A DNA stretch of 54,075 nt from Gammaproteobacteria bacterium (GCA_013373545.1 JABXHQ010000058.1:1-54075); one strand, 5' to 3'. Counted from the stretch's first letter, positions 36,422-47,405 are shown. Numbers and translations are program-made. The notes: generated by a model not told the origin, from the sequence alone.

Positions 36422-38563
36422 ATGTTATTGAGTAAGTCGGGGAAACTGACAATGATTACGAAAGGCTTGAAGGCTGCTGCCGTCTTGTGTTTAGCGGCAC
36501 TCTCTGCAATCGCAAATGCGAATGAGTTGAATGCGATTAACTTCAATGTACTACCGGGTGACCGAGTGTCTTTGCGTTTGACGATGACCAGCACACCTGA
36601 AGTGCCGAGAGTATTTACCACTGAAAATCCTGCTCGGATTGCCCTAGATTTTGACAACACCAGTGTGGCTTTAGCGGATAAGTCGATTCCAGTCTCGATC
36701 GGCGCAACGCGAAGTATCTCAGCCGTTGAAGCACAAGGGCGGACGCGTGTTGTGATCAACTTAGTTGAGTCAACCAATTATACTACTAGCGTTGAAGGCA
36801 ATGACTTTGTCATTACTATCGGTGCGAGTAATGGCGTGGCCGCGACAGCCGCGCCCACAGGAACGACTTCAAGCAACTTGTCGGGTACCAGTGCCATGTT
36901 GCCAAAACCGGCTGCAGCGGCGCAAGGCAAAGCCATTACTAACATTGATTTTCGCCGTGGTGATCAAGGCGAAGGGCGAGTGATTATTTCACTTGCTGAT
37001 CCGAATATTGGTATCGATTTACGCCAAGAGGGCCGTGACGTTGTTGCTGACTTTGTCGATGCAGACATCGCCAACGAACTTATTCGAAAGCTCGATGTAA
37101 TGGATTTTGCGACGCCCGCTAAAATTGTTGAAACTAAGCAAGTCGGTGCCAACGTCCGATTGACCATCAAGACGATTAACGAATTCGAGTTCCTTGCTTA
37201 TCAAGCTGATAACGAGTACACCATTGAATTGAAACCTTTGACGCCAGAAGAAGTAGAACGTCGCCGCCTGCAAGAGCCGCAGTATACCGGTGAGCGTATG
37301 TCATTAACTTTCCAAGACATTACCATTCGCGCAGTTTTACAGTTAATTGCTGATATTGCCAACGTCAACATGGTCACCAGTGATACGGTATCGGGTTCGA
37401 TTACTTTACAACTGCAAAATGTTCCTTGGGATCAAGCTTTAGATATCATTTTGAAAACGAAAGGGCTTGATAAACGACAAAATGGGAACGTTTTATTAAT
37501 TGCTCCCGCTGATGAAATTGCTGCTCGTGAAGCGCTTGAATTGCAGTCTGAGCAACAAGTTGAACAACTTGCTCCACTACGCTCTGAATTCGTTCAAGTT
37601 AACTATGCGAAAGCGAAGGTACTTGCTGACATCATTCAAGGTGATAAGACTTCGTTCTTATCGGAACGTGGCAGTGTTACCGTAGATGATCGAACCAATA
37701 CTTTGATGCTGCGCGATACTGCGAAGAAGCTTGATGAGATTCGTCAGCTAATCCGCACCCTCGATATTCCGGTTCGTCAGGTTATGATTGAGTCACGAAT
37801 TGTAGTCGCCGAAGATGGTGTTGGTAGCGAGATCGGTGTGCGTTTCGGGGTTACCGACTCTTCGGATAACTTGTTGAATGCGCCCACCGGCGACTCGACC
37901 ACATTGTCAGGTACTAATAATGCTAGTAACTTCTGGGCGGGCTTAAGCTCTGAAGATACCTTACCGTTGAATGAAACTTACAATGTAGATTTACCGGTAG
38001 CGGAACCTGCTGGCTCCATCGGCCTTACTTTTGCACGCTTAAGTGATGGTATTATTCTCGACGCTGAACTGTCAGCGCTAGAGAGCGAGAATAAAAGCGA
38101 AGTCATTGCATCGCCGAAAGTCGTGACCGCGAATCAAAAAGAAGCTTATATCGAAGCGGGTGAAGAAATTCCTTACCAAGAATCGGCAGGTGGCGCTAGT
38201 GGTGCGACTAAGATTCAGTTTAAGAAAGCGGTGCTAAGTTTACGTGTAACACCGCAAATCACACCGGACGATCGCATCATTCTCGATTTGCTGGTTAATC
38301 AGGATACGCGTGGCGAAGAAACGCTAAGTGGCCCTGCGATTAATACTCGTGAAGTCGGAACGCAAGTTCTTGTTGATAATGGCGAGACAGTTGTTTTAGG
38401 TGGTATATACCAACAACGTAATAACAAGGATGTGAGTAAAGTTCCATTGCTCGGAGATATCCCTGGTCTCGGCATTTTATTCCGACGAACCGTCGAATCG
38501 GAAGCTAAATCAGAATTATTGATATTTGTTACTCCAAAAATTATCAAAGAAGGGGTAAGATAA
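36422..38563 (+). CDS. pilQ: Type IV pilus secretin PilQ
   Basis: PilQ forms the outer-membrane pore for the pilus. The 713-residue protein has a signal peptide ending about ANANE, two AMIN domains (about 30-280) that bind peptidoglycan, STN/N0 (SLTFQDITIRAVLQLIAD), N1 (secretin_N, FVQVNYAKAKVLADII), and the secretin domain from VRQVMIESRIVVAED to KSELLIFVTPKII. ATG 36422 is nine bases after AGGAG; a TTG at 36416 is too close to it. It is the last pil gene before a terminator. Confidence 0.96.
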   Translation: MLLSKSGKLTMITKGLKAAAVLCLAALSAIANANELNAINFNVLPGDRVSLRLTMTSTPEVPRVFTTENPARIALDFDNTSVALADKSIPVSIGATRSISAVEAQGRTRVVINLVESTNYTTSVEGNDFVITIGASNGVAATAAPTGTTSSNLSGTSAMLPKPAAAAQGKAITNIDFRRGDQGEGRVIISLADPNIGIDLRQEGRDVVADFVDADIANELIRKLDVMDFATPAKIVETKQVGANVRLTIKTINEFEFLAYQADNEYTIELKPLTPEEVERRRLQEPQYTGERMSLTFQDITIRAVLQLIADIANVNMVTSDTVSGSITLQLQNVPWDQALDIILKTKGLDKRQNGNVLLIAPADEIAAREALELQSEQQVEQLAPLRSEFVQVNYAKAKVLADIIQGDKTSFLSERGSVTVDDRTNTLMLRDTAKKLDEIRQLIRTLDIPVRQVMIESRIVVAEDGVGSEIGVRFGVTDSSDNLLNAPTGDSTTLSGTNNASNFWAGLSSEDTLPLNETYNVDLPVAEPAGSIGLTFARLSDGIILDAELSALESENKSEVIASPKVVTANQKEAYIEAGEEIPYQESAGGASGATKIQFKKAVLSLRVTPQITPDDRIILDLLVNQDTRGEETLSGPAINTREVGTQVLVDNGETVVLGGIYQQRNNKDVSKVPLLGDIPGLGILFRRTVESEAKSELLIFVTPKIIKEGVR

Positions 38564-38580
38564 GCCCTCAAAATCGGAGC

Positions 38581-38613
38581 AAGAGCCCGCTTTTCGCGGG
38601 TTCTTGTATTTTT
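38581..38613 (+). terminator. Intrinsic terminator after pilQ
   Basis: AAGAGCCCGC (38581-38590), loop TTTTC, GCGGGTTCTT (38596-38605), then GTATTTTT. The 10-pair stem has one G-T pair. It separates pilMNOPQ from aroK. Confidence 0.75.
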
Positions 38614-38665
38614 AGAGGTCGAAATTCTTAAATATCAATAAGTTAGGAATCTATTACAGTCGTAT

Positions 38666-39190
38666 ATGAAGAATAAACGTAACGTATTCTTAGTCGGCCC
38701 AATGGGAGCTGGCAAAACCACAATTGGAAAGCAACTCGCCGATTTACTCAAATTAGAGTTTATTGACACTGACCAAGAGTTAGAAAAACGCACCGGTGCT
38801 CCGATTGATTGGATCTTTGACTTGGAAGGTGAGGAAGGCTTTCGCGAGCGTGAGCAAAAAATCATCGAGGAACTGACCTCTATGCAAGGCATTGTCTTGG
38901 CTACGGGCGGCGGAGCGGTGATCCGTAAAGAAAACCGGATCCATTTAGCTGGCCGTGGTGTCGTGGTGTATTTGGAAGCGTCAATTGATCAGCAAGTTGA
39001 GCGTACTCGTCGCGATAAACGACGTCCGTTATTGCAAAATGATGACCCAGAGGCCACTTTAGTTGATTTAATGTCGGAGCGAGATCCTTTGTACCGAGAA
39101 ATTTCTGACTATGTCGTCGCGACTAACGAAAACACCGTCAAAGCGGTTGCCAACAATATCGCCGAGTTAGTTCAGTCCACACAGATTTAA
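38666..39190 (+). CDS. aroK: Shikimate kinase
   Basis: AroK phosphorylates shikimate at the 3-position in chorismate synthesis. The 174-residue P-loop kinase has [11 protein letters not shown], the shikimate-binding [13 protein letters not shown] and [21 protein letters not shown], and the lid RRDKRRPLL. It is followed at once by aroB (TAATG overlap). Confidence 0.96.
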   Translation: MKNKRNVFLVGPMGAGKTTIGKQLADLLKLEFIDTDQELEKRTGAPIDWIFDLEGEEGFREREQKIIEELTSMQGIVLATGGGAVIRKENRIHLAGRGVVVYLEASIDQQVERTRRDKRRPLLQNDDPEATLVDLMSERDPLYREISDYVVATNENTVKAVANNIAELVQSTQI

Positions 39191-40278
39191 TGTCTATGAA
39201 GCAAGTCACGGTTGCGGTTGAAGGTCATCAATACCCAATTTTCATTGGAAGCCCTTTGCTGACAACGGCTAGCTTCAAAGATTTCATCTCTAGTAACCAA
39301 GTTCTAATCATATCTAATCCGACCGTGGCGGCGCACTACCTCGCGCCATTGCAAAGTGCTTTAGACGAGTTTGATTGTGAAGTTTTCTTAATGGATGATG
39401 GCGAGAGCTATAAATCCTTGACCACGTTCAATCTAATAATGGAACGTCTGATCAGTCTTGGAATGCGCCGCAATGCCACTATTGTGGCGTTAGGTGGCGG
39501 TGTTGTCGGTGATATTGCCGGCTTTAGTGCGGCCTGTTATCAGCGCGGTGTCCCTTTTATTCAAGTGCCAACCACTCTGTTGGCAATGGTGGACTCTTCG
39601 GTCGGTGGAAAAACCGCAGTTAATCATCCGCTGGCAAAAAATATGATAGGTGCCTTTTATCAACCACAAGCGGTTATAGCTGATTTAGCTTGTCTTAAGA
39701 CCCTACCGCAACGAGAGTTTAATGCGGGCATGGCGGAAGTGGTCAAGTATGGGTTGATTGATGACTTCTCTTTGTTTGAAAAGATTGAGCAGAACCTACC
39801 ACACTTACAGCCTGATAATAGTGCTTTAATGGCTGAGATTGTCGAGCGCTGTTGTGAAATTAAAGCAAAAGTGGTTGCGCTTGATGAAAAGGAAACCGGC
39901 GTTCGTGCCCATCTTAATCTCGGTCATACCTTTGGACATGCGATTGAAAAAATTGGTGATTACTCGCGCTGGTTACATGGAGAGGCTGTAGCGATTGGCA
40001 CTTTGATGGCAATGGCGCTAGCGGAACAAAATAACCTTATTGACCCAGAATATTATCACCGCGTTAAAACTGTTTTTGCTTGCCTAGGACTACCTACCTC
40101 GATTCCTGATAGCATTAGTAGTGAGCGCCTAATTGAAGTTATGCGCCATGATAAAAAGAATTTGAGCGAACACATTCGCGTCGTCGTGCCGACCGGACCA
40201 GGCGTGGTTAAAGTTACCGATGAGTTCTCTGTCGCTGAATTATGTGCTGCTATTGATAGTGGTCGAGTGACGCTATGA
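39190..40278 (+). CDS. aroB: 3-dehydroquinate synthase
   Basis: AroB cyclises DAHP to 3-dehydroquinate, using NAD+ and a metal. The 362-residue protein has DDGESYKSL, LGGGVVGDIAGFSAACYQRGV, PTTLLAMVDSSVGGKTAVNH, EVVKYGLI, and the metal-ligand HLNLGHTFGHAIEK with a later LHGEAVAIG. It overlaps aroK by one base and damX by four. Confidence 0.97.
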   Translation: MSMKQVTVAVEGHQYPIFIGSPLLTTASFKDFISSNQVLIISNPTVAAHYLAPLQSALDEFDCEVFLMDDGESYKSLTTFNLIMERLISLGMRRNATIVALGGGVVGDIAGFSAACYQRGVPFIQVPTTLLAMVDSSVGGKTAVNHPLAKNMIGAFYQPQAVIADLACLKTLPQREFNAGMAEVVKYGLIDDFSLFEKIEQNLPHLQPDNSALMAEIVERCCEIKAKVVALDEKETGVRAHLNLGHTFGHAIEKIGDYSRWLHGEAVAIGTLMAMALAEQNNLIDPEYYHRVKTVFACLGLPTSIPDSISSERLIEVMRHDKKNLSEHIRVVVPTGPGVVKVTDEFSVAELCAAIDSGRVTL

Positions 40279-41957
40279 CGCAGACGAGTTTCTACCAACA
40301 GTTAATGCAGGCGAGTACTACCATTGAGCTGGCTAGCCAATCGGAAACGGTTGAAAAGCTTGAGCATTTTGCTTGTTTCTCCGACCGCTTAGTTGGCCTT
40401 TGTGGTAATGCGGGTTCTGGGCGGAGCACTATACTTAAGCGCTTAGAAATTGAGCTGCCAGATTCGATAGCTCGAGTTTATGCCGATTGCCAGCAACGAG
40501 ACTGGTTTAAAGTTGCGTTAAAACAGTTGGGTATTAATAGCACCGCGGCTAGCACTAGTTTTCAATTTGGTTTAGGACAGTTAAACCCTGAGTCCGATCT
40601 ATTACTAATTCTCGATAATGCTGATGCTTTAAGTTTTGAGCAGCTGGAAAAATTGCGCGATAAAGTTAAGCAAGAAAACTTTCATTGTATTGTGAGCTAT
40701 TCAAGTGAAAGTCGCCTGCCGCAGTGGTTTGAATCCGAAAGTCAACAGGCCATAGAAGTATCAGTGCCGCCTCTTTCCGTAAGCGAAATGCAGCTGCTAT
40801 TAGAGCACCTGCAGCAGCTTGGTGTCGCACCCAGTGCCGTTAAGCATTTGTCATCGGAAGTAATCGATGCTGGAAACCCAGGCAGATTGTTAGCGGCGCT
40901 TGAGCCGCTATCACAGAGCTCCGAGAAGGAAAGCTCGGGCAGTAATATGAAAACCAACTTGGTGGTCGCATTAGCGGTAGTGTTTGTCATAATGGTGGCG
41001 CTGGTGTTGTATTTCCAAGATGACATCAATAGTGCCATTGGTCAGCCGCCTGCCGTCGTCGCGCAACCCAAAACGACTGATGACCGCAATAAATTGTCTG
41101 AAAACAAACCGTTGGTAAAAAATGTTAACCAACCGGAGGTAGTAACACAGCCGCCGGCTGCCGAATCGCTTGAACCTGAAACCAGCGCTGAAGCAGAGCC
41201 ATTAGCCGAAGAGACCATTGCGGCAGGACAAGCCAATGCGGATAGTCAAAAAGTAACGGAAGCAGCGGAAAAAGAATCGACAAAAGACGAAAACCTTAGC
41301 GCCAACTCACCTTTGAATGACGATGCGGCAAAACCGTTATCGAAGGATCCAGTCGTGCCGCCGGAAAATGGTAAAAATGATGTGACCAAAGCGAACAATG
41401 CTGGCACTAGTGACAGTCAAACGGTAGTGCAACAAGAATCGAATTCGAAGTCGAGTCCAGAGCCTCAAAGCGGTGTAAACGTGAGCCCAGAACCAATACT
41501 GCCACAGCAACAAACGCCGGAAAAACCAGTCCCGCAGCCAACCGGTGATGCCACTCAAACTGGCTCGGACAGCGCAACTGAAGTGGTTAAGGAAACCAGC
41601 AATACTGAGCCACAAAGAGCCAGTGTTGAGCGGACTCAGTCGCTTGCGTTCAATGCAGAAGAACAATATTTATTAAATTTAAACGAGCCATTTTGGATGG
41701 TGCAGTTGGGAGGATTCTCACAACTGGAAAATGCAGCCGATTTTATGGCTACTAACCAAACCGTTGGTGAACTGCATTTTTACCGTACTCGCCGCCAAGG
41801 TCGCGTATGGCATGTCGTTGTAATGGGTCCTTTTGCTGCGCCGGAATTGGCACAAAAGGCGATTGCACAATTGCCGCAACGGCTTCGAGCCCAAAGTCCT
41901 TGGGCTAAAAAAGGTGCCGTGATTAAGGCCGATATTGAAAAGCTGAATGACCAGTAA
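40275..41957 (+). CDS. damX: DamX-like SPOR protein with N-terminal AAA-type ATPase domain
   Basis: A 560-residue bitopic protein. Residues about 30-220 resemble an AAA ATPase (LLILDNAD as Walker B) but Walker A reads GNAGSGRST, with Arg where the catalytic Lys is expected. A membrane helix (about 228-248) follows, then a long Pro/Gln/Glu/Ser linker and a C-terminal SPOR domain (about 475-555, FWMVQLGGFSQLENAADFM). DamX is a septal cell-division protein in E. coli, also encoded after aroB. ATGA overlap couples it to aroB. Confidence 0.9.
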   Translation: MTQTSFYQQLMQASTTIELASQSETVEKLEHFACFSDRLVGLCGNAGSGRSTILKRLEIELPDSIARVYADCQQRDWFKVALKQLGINSTAASTSFQFGLGQLNPESDLLLILDNADALSFEQLEKLRDKVKQENFHCIVSYSSESRLPQWFESESQQAIEVSVPPLSVSEMQLLLEHLQQLGVAPSAVKHLSSEVIDAGNPGRLLAALEPLSQSSEKESSGSNMKTNLVVALAVVFVIMVALVLYFQDDINSAIGQPPAVVAQPKTTDDRNKLSENKPLVKNVNQPEVVTQPPAAESLEPETSAEAEPLAEETIAAGQANADSQKVTEAAEKESTKDENLSANSPLNDDAAKPLSKDPVVPPENGKNDVTKANNAGTSDSQTVVQQESNSKSSPEPQSGVNVSPEPILPQQQTPEKPVPQPTGDATQTGSDSATEVVKETSNTEPQRASVERTQSLAFNAEEQYLLNLNEPFWMVQLGGFSQLENAADFMATNQTVGELHFYRTRRQGRVWHVVVMGPFAAPELAQKAIAQLPQRLRAQSPWAKKGAVIKADIEKLNDQ

Positions 41958-42029
41958 ATTGGCTCACCGCACCCACTAATTTTCAGTTAAAATAGTCGCA
42001 AATTTCCGTGTTATTGTCAGGAGAATGCT

Positions 42030-43103
42030 GTGTCAGCATTAAAAAATGATCGTTATATTCGAGCCGCATTACGTCAGTCGGTAGACTGCACCCCGGTGTG
42101 GATGATGCGCCAAGCAGGGCGTTATTTGCCGGAATATAGAGCACTACGCGCGCAAGCTGGTGACTTTATGGCATTGGCAACTAATCCAGAGTTAGCCTGC
42201 GAAGTAACCTTACAACCATTACGCCGCTTTGAACTCGACGCCGCAATTTTATTTTCAGATATCTTAACCATTCCCGATGCGATGGGGTTAGGCCTACACT
42301 TCGTCGCTGGAGAGGGGCCTGCGTTTTCAAAGCCGGTGCGTAGTGAGGCCGATGTTCGAGCGCTATTTGTGCCGCAGCCGGAAGATAAGTTGCGCTATGT
42401 TACTGATGCGGTCTCGACCATTCGCCGCGAGCTAAACGGCAGTGTCCCGCTGATTGGTTTCTCTGGAAGCCCTTGGACGTTAGCCACTTATATGGTGGAA
42501 GGTGGCGCAACGAAAAACTTTTCATTGATTAAGGGCATGATGTATCAAAGTCCACATTTGTTGCATCAAATGCTCGATGTGCTAGCTGATTCTGTCATTG
42601 TGTATTTAAACGCTCAGATTGAAGCTGGCGCCCAGGCGGTCATGGTCTTTGATACGTGGGGCGGTGTGTTAACGCCGCGCGACTATCGTGATTTTTCATT
42701 GCGCTATATGGAAAAAATCGTTGCAGGCGTTAAACGCGAGCATGATGGTCAACGTATTCCATTAACACTGTTTACCAAAAATGGTGGTGATTGGTTGGAT
42801 CAAATGGCGGCAACGGGATGTGATGCTTTAGGTGTCGACTGGACTACGGATCTGGGTCAGGCTCGGGATAAAGTCGCCGGTAAAGTGGCATTGCAGGGTA
42901 ATATGGATCCATCGGTGCTGTATGGCTCACCGGAGCGGATTCGCGAAGAAGTCGCGGTTATTTTAGAGAGTTATGGAGCAGGACCAGGACATATCTTTAA
43001 CCTTGGGCATGGGATCCATCAAACCGTCGATCCTGAACATGCGAAAGCTTTCGTCGATGCGGTCCACGAATTAAGTCGTCCGTATCATGGTACTAATTCT
43101 TAA
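42030..43103 (+). CDS. hemE: Uroporphyrinogen III decarboxylase
   Basis: HemE converts uroporphyrinogen III to coproporphyrinogen III in heme synthesis. The 357-residue protein has [16 protein letters not shown] with substrate-binding Arg, [13 protein letters not shown] with catalytic Asp, [28 protein letters not shown] and a C-terminal [16 protein letters not shown]. It starts at GTG 42030, six bases after CAGGAG. It begins a plus-strand run with yheT and coaD. Confidence 0.96.
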   Translation: MSALKNDRYIRAALRQSVDCTPVWMMRQAGRYLPEYRALRAQAGDFMALATNPELACEVTLQPLRRFELDAAILFSDILTIPDAMGLGLHFVAGEGPAFSKPVRSEADVRALFVPQPEDKLRYVTDAVSTIRRELNGSVPLIGFSGSPWTLATYMVEGGATKNFSLIKGMMYQSPHLLHQMLDVLADSVIVYLNAQIEAGAQAVMVFDTWGGVLTPRDYRDFSLRYMEKIVAGVKREHDGQRIPLTLFTKNGGDWLDQMAATGCDALGVDWTTDLGQARDKVAGKVALQGNMDPSVLYGSPERIREEVAVILESYGAGPGHIFNLGHGIHQTVDPEHAKAFVDAVHELSRPYHGTNS

Positions 43104-43111
43104 GGGTTGCG

Positions 43112-44143
43112 ATGGCGAGCATCAGTGCGTCGACTTTTAAGCCAACCTTTGGGCTGTCGAATCGACACTTACAAACGCTAGTAGGACCTTTACTGGCAGG
43201 CGTTCGCTATCACCCGCAACACTGGCAAGAGTTGGTACTGAGCGACGGTGATTTTGTTGAGTTGGCTTGGTTCGGCGCGCCTGCAGATAAGGTGTTATTG
43301 CTGCTTCACGGTTTAGAGGGGAGTTACCAGTCACACTATGCTCAGCGGTTAATTCATTGTTATACCCAATCGGGGTGGCAAGTTGTGGTGGCGCATTTTC
43401 GGAGTTGTGGGCGCCGATTAAATCGCTCTGCGCGCAGTTACCACTCAGGCTCTTCAGATGATTTAGCCGAAGTTATTACACACTTGCCGTCGCAAGCTTC
43501 GCAATCGTTATACGCCATTGGTTTTTCTCTTGGCGGAAATGTCTTGCTTAAGTGGCTCGGAGAGAATCCAAAGCAAACCATGTTGAGCCGTGCAATGGCT
43601 GTGTCGGTGCCACTGCGTTTGGATGTTTGCGCGAGCGCAATTGATAACGGATTTAGCCGCTTTTACCAGCAGCATCTGATTGGCCTGTTGAAAAAGAAAA
43701 TGCATGCTAAGCGTAAGCTCGGTCTTTTACCTATGAGTGAGCAGTCACTAGCTAAGCTTGCCGCTGTGAAAAACTTTTGGCAATTTGACCAGCAAGTGAC
43801 GGCTCCGCTGAATGGTTTTGCCAGTGCTGATGACTATTATCAGCGTGCGTCTTCGATTAGTTTTTTAACCCACATTGCAACGCCTACGTTAATTCTTCAG
43901 GCGTTGGATGATCCCTTTATGAATCATAATGTACTGCCGGCAGAGGACGAACTTAGCCCTAATGTACAGTTGGAACTGAGCAAAACCGGTGGCCATGTTG
44001 GTTTTGTTGAAAGCTACCGCTTGTATCAACGCTGCTTTCTGGCGCGACGTAGCTTGGCGTTTTTTAACGCGACCGACGTCAGTCAGGCAGTTGACAAGCC
44101 TGCGGATTCATTCCACACTGATCTTTCTAAAGATAACTTTTAA
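43112..44143 (+). CDS. yheT: YheT-family alpha/beta hydrolase
   Basis: A 343-residue hydrolase resembling E. coli YheT. The N-terminus FKPTFGLSNRHLQTLVGPLL is typical; LLLHGLEGSYQSHYAQRL gives the oxyanion region, GFSLGGNVLLKWLGE the nucleophile Ser, LQALDDPFM the Asp, and KTGGHVGFVES the His. Substrate is unknown. It starts eight bases after the hemE stop. Confidence 0.88.
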   Translation: MASISASTFKPTFGLSNRHLQTLVGPLLAGVRYHPQHWQELVLSDGDFVELAWFGAPADKVLLLLHGLEGSYQSHYAQRLIHCYTQSGWQVVVAHFRSCGRRLNRSARSYHSGSSDDLAEVITHLPSQASQSLYAIGFSLGGNVLLKWLGENPKQTMLSRAMAVSVPLRLDVCASAIDNGFSRFYQQHLIGLLKKKMHAKRKLGLLPMSEQSLAKLAAVKNFWQFDQQVTAPLNGFASADDYYQRASSISFLTHIATPTLILQALDDPFMNHNVLPAEDELSPNVQLELSKTGGHVGFVESYRLYQRCFLARRSLAFFNATDVSQAVDKPADSFHTDLSKDNF

Positions 44144-44653
<510 letters not shown>

Positions 44654-44682
44654 TCGTTTGGTTAAATATTCATCAGCGCTAC

Positions 44683-44710
44683 TTGCAATGCGCTGCCAAC
44701 TCGCTACAAT
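44683..44710 (+). promoter_or_regulatory. Sigma-70-type promoter for the YfhL-type ferredoxin gene
   Basis: TTGCAA at 44683-44688 and TACAAT at 44705-44710 are separated by 16 bases, just after the coaD stop. The ATG follows about 39 bases after the -10. Confidence 0.55.
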
Positions 44711-44739
44711 ACGCGCCCGCGCCCAAGTTGTAGCTATGA

Positions 44740-45009
<270 letters not shown>

Positions 45010-45030
45010 AACAACTGGCGAGTAATGATT

Positions 45031-45056
45031 AAAAGGCGGTTTTACCGCCTTTTTTT
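45031..45056 (+). terminator. Intrinsic terminator after the ferredoxin gene
   Basis: GGCGGT (45035-45040), loop TTT, ACCGCC, then a run of seven T's. The A-run before the stem extends the pairing. Confidence 0.85.
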
Positions 45057-45082
45057 GTGCCTATTTAATCCTTTGCTATAGT
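45055..45082 (+). promoter_or_regulatory. Possible promoter for the chemoreceptor gene
   Basis: TTGTGC at 45055-45060 and TATAGT at 45077-45082, 16 bases apart, partly overlapping the preceding terminator tail. The ATG follows about 35 bases after the -10. Confidence 0.35.
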
Positions 45083-45116
45083 TAATCGATGTAAGCGTTT
45101 GATTGTAAGGATAATA

Positions 45117-46337
45117 ATGAGGGCTTTATTGCTCGGCACAGCGATCCTCGCCATCGCGGCCATCGCGGGTGGGTATTGGTGGCAGCCGCAATCGATTTGG
45201 CAGTGGTGCTTATGGGTATTGCTGCTACTTTTGACTGAAGCGGCGCTGTTCTATTGGTATATCCATCAATTATCGACTCGCTTGAATCAAGCTCTTAGCC
45301 AACAGCCAGAACAAGTCTTTAACTTTGCCACCGAAATGCCCTTAGATGATCTGATCCCACCGGTAAAGCTACTATTAAGCGCGGTTAATGAAAAGTTGCG
45401 CGCGGCCGATGAAGTCTTGATGTCAACGCGCAGCTCAGCGGCTCGCTTGGTGCCAATGTCGGAAGGGGTACGCGATACCCAAATGCAATTTGAGCAGAGT
45501 GCCATTATTAATCAACGGCGGAACAGTCGAATCTTTACCGGAATCAAAGATATTCGTCAGTCGAATGAAGCGGTTACCCGCGATATTGAAATTGCGTTTG
45601 AAAGCCTCGTGGAAGAACGTAAGTTAGTGGTAAAAACGCAAACAGTAATAGATAAAGCGGTGGCCAGTATTGAGCACTTAGTTGAGCAAGTGCATCAAGC
45701 GGAGCAGAAAATTGCCCAGTTGAAAGACGCCAGTGAGCAAATCGATAGCATTATCCGAGTGATTACCGCAATTGCGGATCAAACCAACTTACTCGCCTTA
45801 AATGCGGCGATTGAAGCAGCGCGTGCCGGTGAGTCAGGACGCGGATTTGCTGTGGTCGCTGATGAAGTGCGTAAGCTTGCTCTGCGTACCCATGACTCAA
45901 CATTAGAGGTGTCTAAGCAAGTCGAACAAATTCAGAACCTCACTCAAACTGCCTATACAAGCATGCAACAAGGTGTCGATGTCTCGCAGGAGGCGGTGAG
46001 TCATACGACATTGACCCATGATTACTTGAATCAAATCGCCGATGCTTTACAGCATGTATCCGTGACAGCTGATAATATGAAAGCTTCCTCCGATCGTGAG
46101 CGTGAAGCCACCATCAAAATGGTGGCATCCATTGAGGAACTGGTGCAATTTAACGAGCAAGCATTAGAAAACTCTCGCCAGTCCACTATGTCTGCGGATG
46201 ATCTTATCAACTTGAGTCGTGTGATCATGGAAAAGCTCAATCGTTTTGGTGTCAGCAATGCTGCGGTTGATTTTGAGCTGCGCGGAACGGTACGCGCCAT
46301 TAGCGCCGCGAAAGACGATAACGTCGAGTTATTTTAA
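45117..46337 (+). CDS. Methyl-accepting chemotaxis protein without a ligand-binding domain
   Basis: A 406-residue MCP-type signal transducer. Two membrane helices (about 3-22 and 32-52) with only a short loop between, no periplasmic sensor or PAS, then a long coiled coil and the highly conserved hairpin tip [21 protein letters not shown] followed by [21 protein letters not shown] is upstream of the chosen ATG 45117. Possibly it senses membrane or internal state; the input is unknown. The patatin gene begins five bases after its stop. Confidence 0.9.
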   Translation: MRALLLGTAILAIAAIAGGYWWQPQSIWQWCLWVLLLLLTEAALFYWYIHQLSTRLNQALSQQPEQVFNFATEMPLDDLIPPVKLLLSAVNEKLRAADEVLMSTRSSAARLVPMSEGVRDTQMQFEQSAIINQRRNSRIFTGIKDIRQSNEAVTRDIEIAFESLVEERKLVVKTQTVIDKAVASIEHLVEQVHQAEQKIAQLKDASEQIDSIIRVITAIADQTNLLALNAAIEAARAGESGRGFAVVADEVRKLALRTHDSTLEVSKQVEQIQNLTQTAYTSMQQGVDVSQEAVSHTTLTHDYLNQIADALQHVSVTADNMKASSDREREATIKMVASIEELVQFNEQALENSRQSTMSADDLINLSRVIMEKLNRFGVSNAAVDFELRGTVRAISAAKDDNVELF

Positions 46338-46342
46338 TCACT

Positions 46343-47104
46343 ATGAAGCTTAATCAATGGCTGGCACAGCAGCCGTTTACCCTTGCTATGTCGTCGGGAT
46401 TTTTCGGCTTCTTTGCCCATGCAGGGGTGCTGGATACGTTGTTGAAGCACAATCTAAAACCAGCGGCCGTCAGTGGCTCCAGTGCGGGAGCATTAATTGC
46501 TGGAGTGTATGCTTCTGGTACACCAATGGAGGTTATGCTGGAGCGCCTCTTTGCACTGCGTAAGGCCGACTTCTGGGATCCGGGGATTGGTCTTGGTTTA
46601 CTCAAAGGACGCAAGTTTCGGGCAATTCTAACCGACTTAGTTCACCAACCTGATTTAGCGCAGAGCACTGTGCCATGCTCTATTTCAATCTGGGACGCGC
46701 TGAGTCGACAAACTCGAGTATTACAAAGTGGCTCATTGGTGGACATTATTTATGCTTCTTGTGCCGTCCCCTTATTGTTTCAACCGCGCTGGCTGGATGG
46801 GCGCCCGAGTTGGGACGGTGGGATTGCTGATCGACCAGGATTAGCAGGCATCAATGGCTCTGAGCGTGTGTTCTATCATCATATTGCTGCTCGCTCACCC
46901 TGGCGTAAACGCACTAGCCGGGCGCTACAAATTCCGCAACGAGCAGATTTAATGGCGTTAGCGATTAATGGGTTGCCGCGCAGTGGACCGAATCGATTAC
47001 ATCTAGGACCGACAATCTTTGCCGCGGCAAAGGTCGCTACCGAACAAGCGCTACGAACTGAAGTACATTCTGCCGGTGATTGCGTTCAAATTGTTGCTAG
47101 TTGA
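46343..47104 (+). CDS. Patatin-like phospholipase
   Basis: A 253-residue patatin-fold acyl hydrolase. The catalytic Ser is in VSGSSAGALIAGVYASG (GxSxG) and the Asp in PSWDGGIAD (DGG); the usual GGGxRG oxyanion loop is replaced by SSGFFGFFAHAG. No signal peptide is seen, so it is probably cytoplasmic. It follows the chemoreceptor by five bases and may be cotranscribed. It converges with DUF3301, overlapping by eight bases. Confidence 0.8.
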   Translation: MKLNQWLAQQPFTLAMSSGFFGFFAHAGVLDTLLKHNLKPAAVSGSSAGALIAGVYASGTPMEVMLERLFALRKADFWDPGIGLGLLKGRKFRAILTDLVHQPDLAQSTVPCSISIWDALSRQTRVLQSGSLVDIIYASCAVPLLFQPRWLDGRPSWDGGIADRPGLAGINGSERVFYHHIAARSPWRKRTSRALQIPQRADLMALAINGLPRSGPNRLHLGPTIFAAAKVATEQALRTEVHSAGDCVQIVAS

Positions 47105-47405
47105 TGTGGAAGGCTTCTAAGTCGATGTCGAGCACGTGAAAGCCAGCCATGGTAATGACACCACGATAGCGATGCTCACGGGTAGAGGTGAATTCAAATT
47201 GAAATTTGTGCTGCCAGTAGAGGCGGCCATTGGTGTCGCGTTTGAACCCTTGCTTAAGCAGAGCAATATTGCTGTCGAGTAGCTCGACGTCAAGCTCATA
47301 ACAGCGCTTAAGTACCGCCTGATAAGCACGCTCCTTAATTCGTTGACCACGCCACCAAAAGTACAGCAGCCAAGCCACGATAAGAAGAGTCAAGAGTTTC
47401 GACAT
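47097..47405 (-). CDS. DUF3301 small membrane protein
   Basis: A 102-residue protein with an N-terminal membrane helix (about 3-19, LLTLLIVAWLLYFWWRG) and a soluble part with LDVELLDSNIALLKQGF and a strand-rich end including RLYWQHKFQFEFTS and REHRYRGVITMAG. It matches the DUF3301 family of gammaproteobacteria, function unknown. It lies downstream of the exbD terminator, so it probably has its own promoter. Confidence 0.8.
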   Translation of the reverse strand: MSKLLTLLIVAWLLYFWWRGQRIKERAYQAVLKRCYELDVELLDSNIALLKQGFKRDTNGRLYWQHKFQFEFTSTREHRYRGVITMAGFHVLDIDLEAFHIN

